The notes under the pieces are model-generated. The model was not told the DNA's origin. It did no database searches and saw only the letters and a program-made list of their open reading frames with translations. Made by a program: the position numbers and the translations under genes. DNA of 64,000 nucleotides from Blastocatellia bacterium (GTDB lineage Bacteria; Acidobacteriota; Blastocatellia; UBA7656; JADIYM01), in the NCBI GenBank assembly GCA_016705245.1, contig JADIYM010000018.1, positions 1-64,000 on the forward strand. The letters are read 5' to 3'. The number at the start of each line of letters is the position of its first letter. The stretch's first letter is position 1. Shown in pieces: positions 55,085 through 64,000 of the stretch.

Positions 55085-58000
55085 TTACGCCCGCCGTCGT
55101 CCCGTCGGGAACGGTTCCGCCGTCAGGTTGGTGTAGTACTCCTCGAGCATCACGATGCGTTGCTCGAATACAGCCCGCTGCAACCGCTCGATCTCGTCGA
55201 GCTGCCCCCGCAGGCACAGCAGCGCAAACAGCCCCCACAAAGCCCGCTGCCGGTCGGCGTAGAGCTTCTCCTTCCGCTCCTTCGTCACGTTGCCTTCCAC
55301 CGCCAGCCGCTGCACCTCGCCCTGTATCTCTTTCACCACGTTCAGGCAGATCGCGAAGTACGCTCGGAACTTCGCCTCCGCCGATGGCTCCTTCGGACGG
55401 AAGTACATCTCTTCGTACTGAAACACCTTCATGAAAATCTTGTCGGCGAGCGTGCGAGAGATCGACGACGACCGCGCGAGATCGTCCGGCGCCGTCTCGG
55501 CGATGTCACCAATCGTCGCAAATCCAGCGAGCAGCACCTTGTTGACGACGCGGTCGTCCACCTCGGGCACCTGCCGCAGCACGAACTTCACGATGAGCGC
55601 TTCGCGCTTCGCGGCAACGTGGTCGGCGTCAGGCTCGAGCGAAAACGCCGCCGGCAACTCCGCGGCGAGCTTCGCATATTCGCCGAGCACAAACCCGCAG
55701 AACGCCGGCGTCAGCACGTCGCTCCCCGTCTGCTGCTGTCGCGCGAACGCCTGCTCGAGTCGCGACGCGATGCCGGCGAGCTCAGCCTCGCCCGACCTCG
55801 CCGATGCTTCGCGGAAGAGCGCCACCGGCGTCGCAACCACCTTCAACCACGCCGATGAAGTCTCACGATCGGTCGCGTTGTTGCGCTCGATCTCGCGAAC
55901 GAAGTCCTTGATCGGCTTCACGAACTCGCCCGCCGAGTCCGACAGCAGTTCGCGCGGCAGGCGAATGTCGATCGATGCGAGATCGCCGCCTAGCTGTCCC
56001 TCGAGCGCGTCTTCCAGTGTCTCGGTCACCACGTCGGCGCTCGGTACGCCGCCAACGCCCGACATCACGTCGTAAGGATCGATCAGTCCATCGATGTTCT
56101 CGATCTGCTCGAGGATCGACTGGATGAAACGGTCTTCGTCCTGTGCCGGCTGCGGCCACCGATCTTCTTCCGGAAGGTAGATGTCGAGGTAGTCGAGCAG
56201 CTCCTGCCGGTCGATGTCGGCGCCCGATCGCAGGTACGCCGCCATGAGCGCGACGACGCGCGTGAGGAACTCGACGTTCTGGTCCGTGAAGACCCGTCTG
56301 AGGTTGAACCCGTTCAGAATGAAGGTGTGGAGCGCGAGCGTCGACGTCCGGATCGAGTCGTCCTTCGCCTCGCTCGACAGGTAGGCACAGATCTCGGCCG
56401 CGGACTGGTAGCTCTGGAAGTACGTCGGATGCTGCTGGATGCGGCGGACGAAGAGCTCGAGCGCCGTGACCGCATCGTCGAGCGTCGCAAGCTGCGGGTC
56501 GACGGTGCCCGTCTCGACGATCAGCAGGTTCTGCCGAAGCAGATCGAACAGGACGCGGTAGATCTCGTGATCGCTCAGTCCGGTTGCGCCCGCGATCGTC
56601 TTCAAGTCGACGAAGTGCGTCAGGCAGACCCAGACGGCGCGGTACGGGCCAAGCTGCCCTGTCGTCTGAATTCCATCGCCCGGAAACTCGGCTTGCGATC
56701 GGCGGAACCGGGACTCGGGCGAGAGGATTCCCCCGATGATCTGCTGGACGTGCTTAGCCCGGAACAGACCCTCGCGGATCAGGTCCGGCGTCGGCTGGTC
56801 GAGCGTCCGGGCGTCCGTCGCTGCGCGCGCCGGGTCGAAACTCCACATCGAGATCGAGGAGCGCTCGAGGGCGAAAATCCAGAAGAAGGCGTCCCCGTCC
56901 TTCGAGAAAAGCGTCGGTACGCTGGCGTGCCAGACCTCGCCCTTGCGCAGATTCACCTCGCCGGCGATTCCGGCGCGCGTCGAAATCTCGAGCCGCCCGC
57001 TCGTGCCCGCTTCGAATGCGAGGCTGAGCGCCTCGGGCAGGTTCCGATCCTCGAGGAGCGCGTGAAGCGCGCGGTCGTACGAAAGCGCCGGGGGAGGTGC
57101 GGGCGCCTCGCGCAGGCGCGCGATCGCCATGCCGAGGTCGTGCGTCGGCGGAAATGCCGCCGCCACCTCGTCGCACAACGCCCCGACGTCGGGGATGGCC
57201 GCGCTCCCGAGCGCGAGCAGCTTCGAGCGGGTCGCCTGCGTATTGCCGAGCAGCGAGAAGCTCATCTTGAGCTTCTTCATCTCCTTCCGCACATCGCCTT
57301 CAATTGCCGTGCGAACGCCCTCCGGCAGCATCGTGCGCGTGAAGGACTCGCGATAGGCGTCGAGCAGATTGTGCGCGAAGCAGAAGTCGACAGCGGCGCG
57401 CGCCGAGGCCTCGGTCTGGATCTCGAGCAGCGCGTTGACGATGCGATTGCACGCATCGGTTGCGTCGGGCGCCTTGCCGAATTCCGGCTCGAACTGCCCG
57501 AGCTTGGAGGTGAGCACCGAAACCGCCTCGTCCGACCGTAGCTTCGCGAGGGCCGCAACGATCTCGGCGTTGAGCTGCTGCGGGCTGTCGCGCCGCAGGT
57601 GCTGCGCCAGAACCCGGGCCGCGCGCACCTTCATCGGCGTCGCATCGGTCGCGATGTGCCCGAGCATCCAGACGAGACCACTGCGGTATGCCCAGGGACT
57701 CGACGCGTCGGCGCGCTCGAGCGATTCGACGACGAGGGAATAAACGTCCTTTCCGTACGCGGCGAAGACCGTCAGGGCGATCTCTCGCTCGTGGCGGTCC
57801 GTCTCGTGCATCAGCCGGTCGAGCAGCGCCTCGGCTCTCCACTGCGGGAACATCGGCAGCATGCTGCGCAGGAGAATGGGGCCGGTGCGGCGGCCGCCGT
57901 ATTCGGCAAGCCGCTCGAGACTGAGCAGGTCGCTCTTCGACTGGAACCTGTCGATGCGCGTGACGTCGAGGTTGCTCGCGTCGGCGAGAGTCCGGATGAT

Positions 58001-58743
58001 CCCGAAGATCTGGACCGAGTGCTCGAGGAAGTCGTCGTTGAAGAGCGCGATCGCCAGATCGCGAGCTGGCCGAGGTAGCCCTCGATCTGGAACTGCTGCT
58101 GGTGCTGATAGACGATGTCGCGGTCGGCGACGTTCGCGAGCATGATCTCGCGGCGCATCAGCGCGTCCTTGATGAGGCTGACGAAGTCGTCGAAGACCTC
58201 GTTGACTTGCGCCTGGTACTGGACGACGTTCTCGCGGACCGCTTCGTCGGTGAATCGGAACCGCTTGTCAGCGGACAGGATCTGATGGGTCGCGCTTCTG
58301 TAGAGGTCTTCGTTGAACTGCTCGGGCGTCACGGCGGCCTGCGGTCGGACCTCGAGGGCGAACTCCTGCGGATCGCGCATCTCGCCGATGGGCCGGATCT
58401 CCTGCCACGGGTAGCGGCGGAAGAGCTCGGTGACGGCCGGCCGGTCGCCGACGGGCGCGGCCTCGATGAAGGCCTTCTCGAATCGCGGGAAGAAATCGTA
58501 GACCCGGCGGAAACGAACGATTCGGTAGAAAAAGATGTCGTAGACCTTCGCGCGCAAGACGAGGATTGCCTTGGCCCGCTCCGGCGGTGGCGCCGTGTAT
58601 GCCTTCTGCATCACGGTCTCGGCAATCGCGCGGATGTCGTAGCGCACGACGGTCGCAAGGGCGTGGCCGACAAGCGCGGGAGCGCTCTGCCCCATGAGGA
58701 ATCGCTCGAAGTCGGCGAATGCCTGCGCGGTCGTGTTGTCCAT
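55085..58743 (-). CDS. Large HEAT-like/DUF4388 domain protein, frameshifted
   Basis: About 1,219 residues, cytoplasmic, with no signal or membrane segment. The N-terminal part is helical (AETVMQKAYTAPPPERAKAI). HEAT-like helical pairs follow (GLVWMLGHIATDATPMKVRA). In the middle is a DUF4388 (PATAN-type) domain around GTSGRLEISTRAGIAGEVNL and WHASVPTLFSKDGDAFFWIF, then a winged-helix-like segment (LKTIAGATGLSDHEIYRVLF). The C-terminal 500 residues are helical with no known motif. DUF4388 domains occur in regulators of motility and polarity in myxobacteria and cyanobacteria, so a signalling scaffold role is possible. The frame breaks near 58056; restoring one G on the plus strand (CAGATC to CAGGATC) joins GYLGQLAI to ALFNDDFLEHSVQIFGIIR. 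Confidence 0.75.
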
Positions 58744-58924
58744 GCGGATGCGGGGGCTCCGTGGCCTGGAAGATCAGCGGTTCACAATACCGACATGCGC
58801 GGGCCGGATCAACGCGGGCTGTTTCATCCACCGCGCCGCTGTACACCATCGGATTGCACTGCGGGCGCCGCCATCGCTATAGTTCCGGGTTTCGAATGAC
58901 CTGCAGGAGCCGACCGTACCCGAC

Positions 58925-59929
58925 ATGAGCACCAGTACAATGACCTCTACCCCCCTTCTCGAACAGCTGACGACCTCCGACGACGCCACATGGGCCGAAG
59001 TGCGCAGAGCGCTGCGACCCTCCATTCACGAGGTCGACCGAAACGCGACCGACATCTGGTTCGCGTTCTTCCCGTTCGTGCTGTCTCGCGCGCTCGACCG
59101 GGCGGCCGATCCTGCAAAGCTGGTTCGGCAACTCGCCCTTTTGGGACGCTACCGACTCGCGGACCAGATCGACTCGTCGCACACGTTCATGTATGGACAT
59201 CGCTACTGGCCGCAGGCAAAGGCGGCCGTGCGTGAGCTCGCGTTGGCTGACCGGGCCTCGGACGTAGCGCTGGCTGACGTCGTCCGCACGGTCGCCCAGT
59301 CGGTCGCAGCCTCGGCGAAGGTGGCTCCGGATCTCGTGGCCGGCATCTCGGCCGTGGCGCTCGCGACGCTTGCCCAGGTGGGGCTCGACGCCTTCTCGGC
59401 TACGCCGGGAAGTGTCTCGCTCGACGCGGCATCGGCAAAACGGAGTCCCGAGGAGGTGCTGAAGCGGCGCGCACGCGAACAGAAGCCGGGACTGCTCGGA
59501 TTGCTCCGATCGATCGACCATCGATATACGGTGACCTTCGACGAGAATCGCGAGGAGTGCACGTTTCCGGCGGTCAACGGCCAGGACCTGACGATGGCCG
59601 GTGCGAATGACACTCGCGATCACGCCTCGGCGGATCCCCGTTGCGTCGAAGGCCCGATCCCGATCGAATGTCGGACGGCGGCGTGCGGCACCTGCTGGAT
59701 CGGCGTGCTCGGCGGCGAGACGCGGCTGAGCGAGGTCGAGGATCGCGAGTGGCGGAAGATGAAGGAGTTCGGGTATCTCGACAGCGATGACCCGCAGCCG
59801 ATAATCCGGCTCGCCTGCCGATCGAAGGTTTCGGGCTCGGTGTCGATCGTAATCCCGCCGTGGAATGGCGTATTCGGGAAGCTCATCGAGGGCAAGATCG
59901 ACGTGGAGGGGAGCGGCGAGGCGGAGTAG
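58925..59929 (+). CDS. 2Fe-2S ferredoxin-domain protein with helical N-terminal domain
   Basis: 334 residues. The N-terminal 180 residues are helical with no recognised domain (WAEVRRALRPSIHEVDRNAT, FPFVLSRALDRAADPAKLV). The C-terminal third is a plant-type 2Fe-2S ferredoxin fold: YTVTFDENREECTFPAVNGQ, cluster ligands C249, C254 and C257 in CRTAACGTC, and the fourth C298 in RLACRS. A conserved WNGVFGK follows. It is cytoplasmic and probably carries electrons or senses redox state; its partner is unknown. The N-terminal fusion makes it longer than a ferredoxin, which is about 100 residues. Confidence 0.82.
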   Translation: MSTSTMTSTPLLEQLTTSDDATWAEVRRALRPSIHEVDRNATDIWFAFFPFVLSRALDRAADPAKLVRQLALLGRYRLADQIDSSHTFMYGHRYWPQAKAAVRELALADRASDVALADVVRTVAQSVAASAKVAPDLVAGISAVALATLAQVGLDAFSATPGSVSLDAASAKRSPEEVLKRRAREQKPGLLGLLRSIDHRYTVTFDENREECTFPAVNGQDLTMAGANDTRDHASADPRCVEGPIPIECRTAACGTCWIGVLGGETRLSEVEDREWRKMKEFGYLDSDDPQPIIRLACRSKVSGSVSIVIPPWNGVFGKLIEGKIDVEGSGEAE

Positions 59930-59949
59930 TGCGTCCCGTTCACTCTTTC

Positions 59950-60050
59950 CCTCTGTGACTTCGTGTCTCCGTGTCTCTGTGTGCGTAGCTCTCCCCTGAA
60001 TGTGAAGGCGCTTCGCACACAGAGACACAGAGTCACCGAGACACGGAGCC
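59950..60050. repeat. Family D hairpin repeat, copy D5
   Basis: CTCTGTGACTTCGTGTCTCC then GTGTCTCTGTGTGCGTAGC at the left; CTTCGCACACAGAGACACAG and ACCGAGACACGGAG at the right. Between two same-strand genes. Confidence 0.8.
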
Positions 60051-60146
60051 GCTGAGATGAATGTGCTTCTCCTCACGGCATTGCCCCCGCTCCGGCCCTG
60101 CCCTTATAACGACACCACGACGTAACACCCTTCGAGGACCCTGCCC

Positions 60147-61082
60147 ATGTCATCGACGCCAGGCCCGGCCGCCGCCGCGCCCTCCCAGCAGATCTCTTGC
60201 CGGAATTGCGGTGCGACGACCGACTTTGAGGTCACCGCAAACGTCCTCAGGTGCGCCTTCTGCGGTTCCGAGCAGGTTGTGGCGCAGCCGTCGGACCCGA
60301 ATCGACCGACGCCTGAGTCCATCCTCAGCTTCGTCATCGAGGAAGAGCAGGCCCGGGCGGCATATCGCGAATGGCTCGGCAACGGGTTCTTCCGTCCTGG
60401 CGACCTCACGAAGAGCGCTTCGCTGCGTGAGATTCGCGCAGTGTTCCTGCCATTCTGGGCGTTCGACGCGCGAGCAAACACGCAATGGACGGCGATGTCG
60501 GGGCGCCATCGAACCAGCGTTCGCCAGGTCCAGACCGTGGTGAACGGTCAGAGCGTGCTTCGCGACCAGCAGGTGCAGGAAACCGACTGGTTTCCGGCCA
60601 GCGGTGACCACGTCGGACAATACACATGGGAGCTCGTATCCGCGTCGAAGGGGCTCGAACAGGCGTGGGTCGACGCCATCGAGCCGTTCAACTTCGGTGA
60701 ATTGCGCGCGTACGACGGGAAATTCCTGCTCGGCCGTGGCGCCGAAGAGGCAGCGCTGGACCGCGCGCAGGCCGAAGACGTCGCGCGAAAGCTCATCGAG
60801 GCGAAAGAGCAGTCCGAGTGCGCGCGTCTCGTGCCCGGCGACACGCATCGCGACCTGCGCGTCTCGACGGCGCTCGAAGACGTCGCGGCGAAGATGATCT
60901 TTCTGCCGGTATGGCTCGCAGCCTTCGCCTACAAGCAGAAGGTCTATCGGTTCGTCGTCAACGGTCAGACGGGAAAGGTCACCGGCGAGGCGCCGATGAG
61001 CTACCTCAAGGTCGCGCTCGTCGTTGGCGCGGTGGCCCTCGTCGTCCTGCTCATCATCGCCATCGTCGCTATGTTGAAGTAG
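60147..61082 (+). CDS. Zinc-ribbon protein with C-terminal membrane anchor
   Basis: 311 residues. The zinc ribbon near the N-terminus uses C18, C21, C36 and C39 (CRNCGATTDFEV, LRCAFCGSEQVV). The middle domain has REIRAVFLPFWAFDARANTQ and a second related block MIFLPVWLAAFAYKQKVYRF. It ends in one transmembrane helix (VALVVGAVALVVLLIIAIVA). The FLPxW pairs are typical of a widespread but uncharacterised family of membrane zinc-ribbon proteins. It overlaps the end of the convergent DUF4126 gene by 14 bases. Confidence 0.8.
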   Translation: MSSTPGPAAAAPSQQISCRNCGATTDFEVTANVLRCAFCGSEQVVAQPSDPNRPTPESILSFVIEEEQARAAYREWLGNGFFRPGDLTKSASLREIRAVFLPFWAFDARANTQWTAMSGRHRTSVRQVQTVVNGQSVLRDQQVQETDWFPASGDHVGQYTWELVSASKGLEQAWVDAIEPFNFGELRAYDGKFLLGRGAEEAALDRAQAEDVARKLIEAKEQSECARLVPGDTHRDLRVSTALEDVAAKMIFLPVWLAAFAYKQKVYRFVVNGQTGKVTGEAPMSYLKVALVVGAVALVVLLIIAIVAMLK

Positions 61083-61668
61083 CGGCGCGTCGTCCGCGCA
61101 GCCGGCGCAGGATCTTCGGAGCAAGCCATAGAACGGCCGCAACGGCAACCACGACGAAGCCGAGCATCAGGATCGGCAGGAAGGCGGCGAGCAACGTGCC
61201 GCCGACCGCGACGACGTCTTCGACAAGGCTCAATGCGATGTTCGAGGCTGGCTCAGGGCTCATGTTGGCGGCAACGCGCGTTGCTGCCTTCGCGCCGTGT
61301 GAGGTCAGCGCGACGCCGCCACCAAGCAGGAAGGCTACCACCTGGACCCACGGGCTGAAGTCGCCGAGGGCCGCGGCGGCGACGATCGCCCCGGCCGGGA
61401 CTCGGACGAACGTGTGGACGACATCCCAGACCGAGTCGACGATTGGCACCTTGTCGGCGACGAACTCGATCAAGTAGAGCGTCGCGGCAATGCCGATGAC
61501 CCACCAGTCCGTCACGACGCCGAGATCGCCGGGCAAGTCGAGGCCTGCGAAACGGCCGAGCAGGCCGAGTGTCGCGACCATCGCATAGAGGTTGATGCCG
61601 CTCGCCCACGAGGAACCGAGCGCCAGCCCGAGCGTTCCGAGCACTCCGATCACCGATGTCGAATCCAT
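61069..61668 (-). CDS. DUF4126 domain membrane protein
   Basis: 199 residues with about five transmembrane helices. It matches DUF4126: LGLALGSSWASGINLYAMVA, the conserved WWVIGIAATLYLIEFVADKV and PAGAIVAAAALGDFSPWVQV with GGGVALTSHGAKAATR. No function is established for this family. It is convergent with the zinc-ribbon gene and overlaps it by 14 bases. The upstream region (61669-61883), shared with the LCAT-like gene, is mostly repeat C4. Confidence 0.85.
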   Translation of the reverse strand: MDSTSVIGVLGTLGLALGSSWASGINLYAMVATLGLLGRFAGLDLPGDLGVVTDWWVIGIAATLYLIEFVADKVPIVDSVWDVVHTFVRVPAGAIVAAAALGDFSPWVQVVAFLLGGGVALTSHGAKAATRVAANMSPEPASNIALSLVEDVVAVGGTLLAAFLPILMLGFVVVAVAAVLWLAPKILRRLRGRRAATST

Positions 61669-61731
61669 TGCCAGTGGCCTCCGGGCGCCGAGTATAGCAG
61701 CGTGATGGATGCAGGAATGCCCTTCCGAAGT

Positions 61732-61820
61732 TGCGTCTTTGCGCCTTTGCGCCTTTGCGCCTTTGCGTGAACCTCTCCTGGCGATTGAAGAAGTTCACGC
61801 AAAGGCGCAAAGGCGCAAAC
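61732..61820. repeat. Family C hairpin repeat, copy C4
   Basis: TTGCGTCTTTGCGCCTTTGC (four CTTTGCG words) at the left and TTCACGCAAAGGCGCAAAGG at the right. It is in a divergent promoter region, unlike most other copies. Confidence 0.9.
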
Positions 61821-61883
61821 GGCATTCAACTTGCCGAAAATTGACCCTTCTCTGCACCGTGTGGTTTGATAGGGCGAATTTCG

Positions 61884-63341
61884 ATGTATCGCTCCTGCTC
61901 CGCACATCGCGCGATTGCCGTGGTCCTGCTCGTGCTTGTCACCCTGGGCGGGACCTCGTGTGCGCGATCGCCTCGCAAGCCCAATCTCGAGCGGATCTTC
62001 GAGCCCGCGCGCCGGTCTTCGGGAAAGATGCCGATCATCGTCATCCCCGGAGCGCTCGGATCCCAGCTCGTCGACCCGAGCACCGGGCGCATCGTGTGGC
62101 CTTCCGCCGACAGGTACAGGGAAGACGATCTCGATCTTCCGATCTCGACCGACCTCGCCGCAAACCGCGACGGACTCATCGCCGCGCGGATCGTCGACAC
62201 GACGAAACTCTCCATCCTGCTGCCGGAGATCCGCGTCTATCGCGACCTTCTGCGGGCACTCGAAGGCGTCGCCGGCTACCGGCCCGGTTCGATGGATCTG
62301 CCACCGACCGACGGGGCGACCGACACCTACTACATCTTTTCGTACGACTGGAGGCAGGACAACGTCGAGAACGCCCGGTTGCTCGCGCGAAAGATCGACG
62401 CACTCAAGTCCGAGCTCGGCCGGCCCGATCTCAGATTCAACATTCTGGCGCACAGCATGGGCGGACTCATCGCACGCTACTACGCGATGTACGGAGACCG
62501 CGACCTCGACGCGCTTCCGGTCGACGGTCCGGACTGGCGCGGCGGCGAGAACATCCACCGCTTGCTGCTGGTCGGAACACCGAACCGCGGCGTGATGGAC
62601 GCGCTGAGGTCGCTCGTCGAGGGCTACAACTATTACGGCGGCAACGTGAAGCGAAGCAAGCTGTTCAACAAGCTCGACGCCGACCTGGTCTTCAGCATGC
62701 CGTCCGTCTATCAGCTGCTGCCGTTTCCGGGGAGTGGAGCAATCATCAACGAACGTCTCGAGCGTCGTCCCGTGAACCTGCTCAACGTCGACGTGTGGCG
62801 TGAGAACGCGTGGTCGGTCTTCGCAGAACAACACCGCAAGCACACTCTCAAGAAGCTGGGTCCGAGCGCGAGCAACGCGCGCCTCGCCGAGGAGGAGGCC
62901 TTTCTCGCGGTGGTCCTTCAGCGCGCGCGGATCTTCCAGGAGAGCCTCGAGCGCAAGCCGGCGAGGCCGCGTCCATTCTCCCTCTACGTCTTCGGGGGCG
63001 ACTGCGAGCCGACGCTCCAGGCGCCGCTCGTCGTCCCGGGCGACAAGGCGCCGCGCACGGCATTTCTCGCTCGAAACGTGCGCGTCGGCCGCGCCGTTCT
63101 CAGGAAGCGGCAACTTCTCGACCTGATGTTCGCTCCCGGCGACGGTCGCGTGACAAGGGGCTCGTTGATCGCCGAGTCATCGAGCGCGAGCGGTGGCGCG
63201 CCCATGCAGTCCGATCTCGGGTTCGATCACGTCGTCTTCGGCTGCCAGGAGCACGGCGAGCTGCCGAACAACACCGAGATGCAGAACAACATCCTGAGCG
63301 TCGTCGTCAACGACTCGCTGGCCGAAAGGCCTGAGCGTTGA
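61884..63341 (+). CDS. LCAT-like alpha/beta hydrolase (lipase/acyltransferase), exported
   Basis: 485 residues. It has a signal peptide with a possible lipid-anchor Cys at position 26 (LLVLVTLGGTSC). The enzyme begins PIIVIPGALGSQLVDPSTG, the conserved opening of lecithin:cholesterol acyltransferase-like proteins. The block YIFSYDWRQDN follows, and the nucleophile elbow AHSMGG has catalytic Ser191. Catalytic Asp and His are expected near VFGGDCEPT and in FDHVVFGCQEHGEL. It probably hydrolyses or transfers acyl chains of phospholipids outside the inner membrane. It is followed after 16 bases by a glycosyltransferase gene, suggesting co-transcription and an envelope role. Confidence 0.85.
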   Translation: MYRSCSAHRAIAVVLLVLVTLGGTSCARSPRKPNLERIFEPARRSSGKMPIIVIPGALGSQLVDPSTGRIVWPSADRYREDDLDLPISTDLAANRDGLIAARIVDTTKLSILLPEIRVYRDLLRALEGVAGYRPGSMDLPPTDGATDTYYIFSYDWRQDNVENARLLARKIDALKSELGRPDLRFNILAHSMGGLIARYYAMYGDRDLDALPVDGPDWRGGENIHRLLLVGTPNRGVMDALRSLVEGYNYYGGNVKRSKLFNKLDADLVFSMPSVYQLLPFPGSGAIINERLERRPVNLLNVDVWRENAWSVFAEQHRKHTLKKLGPSASNARLAEEEAFLAVVLQRARIFQESLERKPARPRPFSLYVFGGDCEPTLQAPLVVPGDKAPRTAFLARNVRVGRAVLRKRQLLDLMFAPGDGRVTRGSLIAESSSASGGAPMQSDLGFDHVVFGCQEHGELPNNTEMQNNILSVVVNDSLAERPER

Positions 63342-63357
63342 GGTCCGGAGCGTGACG

Positions 63358-64000
63358 ATGTCGGCCGGGCCGCCGGTAGATCCGCCCTCCGATCCGGAGC
63401 GTTCTTCCAACGCGTCCGAAGACACGACGTCAGCCGCTCCACCAGAGACCGTCTCGATCGTCGAGCGGGGACTGGCGTTCTACCGCTCACCCGCGCTGCT
63501 GTGGCTCATCGTTGCGGGCGGCGCCGTACTGCGCGTCGCCCAGTACCTCGCAAATCGCTCGCTGTGGGTGGACGAGTCGTACATTGCCCTCAATGTCATC
63601 GAGCGGTCGTTTGCCGGGCTGCTCGAGCCGCTGTTCCACAATCAGGCTGCCCCGATCGGATATCTCTGGACGTCGAAGCTGGCCGTCGTTCTCTTCGGCA
63701 CGAGCGAATACGCCTTGCGCCTCGTGCCCCTCGTGGCCGGACTCGTCGCGCTCGTGCTGTTCATGCTGCTGGCGAAGAGGATGCTCGCAGCCGACGTCGT
63801 TCCGTGGGCGCTTGGTCTCTTCGCGGTGTCCGACCGGCTGATCTACTACGCCTCCGAGGTCAAGCAGTACTCGAGCGACGTCGCGGTGGCGCTCGCGCTC
63901 CTGCTGTGTGCGATGAGCCTGCTGTCGGACGAACTGACGTGGAAGCGCGTGACAGCGCTGTCGCTGGTCGGGGCGACCGGCATCTGGATGGCGCATCCGG
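63358..64000 (+). CDS. GT39/ArnT-like membrane glycosyltransferase, N-terminal part
   Basis: Runs off the window end; 214 residues are visible. The ATG at 63358 has GGAG 7 bases upstream. After a 35-residue cytoplasmic tail comes TM1 (ALLWLIVAGGAVLRVAQYLA), then the catalytic loop motif LWVDES with D72 and E73, the acid pair after TM1 in GT-C enzymes. More helices follow (LVPLVAGLVALVLFMLLA, VALALLLCAMSLL), with YYASEVKQYS between them, a motif seen in bacterial GT39-like proteins. It transfers a sugar from a polyprenyl carrier at the outer face of the inner membrane; acceptor unknown. It sits just downstream of the LCAT-like gene. Confidence 0.85.
   Translation, partial: MSAGPPVDPPSDPERSSNASEDTTSAAPPETVSIVERGLAFYRSPALLWLIVAGGAVLRVAQYLANRSLWVDESYIALNVIERSFAGLLEPLFHNQAAPIGYLWTSKLAVVLFGTSEYALRLVPLVAGLVALVLFMLLAKRMLAADVVPWALGLFAVSDRLIYYASEVKQYSSDVAVALALLLCAMSLLSDELTWKRVTALSLVGATGIWMAHP

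Noticed and set aside
63487..63996. Minus-strand open frame at the right edge
   Set aside because: The plus strand reads continuously as a GT39-type membrane protein with a ribosome site and LWVDES motif, so this is antisense.

Overview
The window is high-GC bacterial chromosomal DNA with ordinary bacterial gene structure. The best guess is a member of the Acidobacteriota, probably from a metagenome or a lightly polished long-read assembly. The guess rests on gene content: an OmpR/CadC-type winged-helix regulator with a TPR tail, a giant two-component propeller sensor kinase, many secreted beta-propeller and FG-GAP proteins, an M36 metalloprotease, and several families of intergenic hairpin repeats. 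It is an inference; there is no rRNA in the window. A striking technical feature is that at least eleven genes, including the essential aspS, are each broken by one or more one-base frameshifts. Where the lost base can be placed it usually lies in a short C or G run, so these breaks look like sequencing errors rather than pseudogenes.

Layout. 1-6.2 kb: a truncated subtilisin-like protease, an rRNA uracil methyltransferase, an enoyl-ACP-reductase-like SDR, and divergent magnesium channels corA and mgtE. 6.2-16 kb: two large secreted proteins and a sigma-54 activator, all on the minus strand, with a well-spaced sigma-54 promoter between the activator and its likely targets. 16-23.6 kb: envelope proteins (peptidoglycan-binding/BON, Ycf48-like propeller), a GAF/PAS hybrid histidine kinase and a two-PDZ secreted protein. 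23.6-28 kb: gamma-carbonic anhydrase plus aspS, PlsC acyltransferase and an intradiol-dioxygenase-like secreted protein. 28-36 kb: an M36 protease, a DMT exporter and a three-gene envelope metal-binding cluster (Cys-rich secreted protein, duplicated Met/His-rich YtkA-like protein, duplicated eight-cysteine domain fused to a barrel-like region). 36-40 kb: thrB, thrC and lysC of the aspartate-to-threonine pathway. 40-42.4 kb: a PNPOx-family flavoprotein divergent from a MocR regulator. 42.4-52 kb: propeller histidine kinase, LuxR-type response regulator, a long FG-GAP surface protein and a ScyD/ScyE-like protein. 52-55 kb: winged-helix/TPR regulator, divergent small secreted protein and tRNA-Pro(UGG). 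55-64 kb: a DUF4388/HEAT-like protein, a 2Fe-2S protein, a zinc-ribbon membrane protein, a DUF4126 protein, an LCAT-like lipase and the start of a GT39-type glycosyltransferase.

The intergenic spaces are unusually rich in repeats. Five families (called A to E here) are built from 7-10 bp words repeated near-tandemly, and most copies fold back into long hairpins. The words include CAGGATT, CTTTGCG, CACGGAGG and CGGATCTG; family B is a longer GCGGCGTGAATCGCCGC palindrome. Family A lies directly at stop codons, mostly between convergent genes, and in one case supplies the stop codon of both neighbours.
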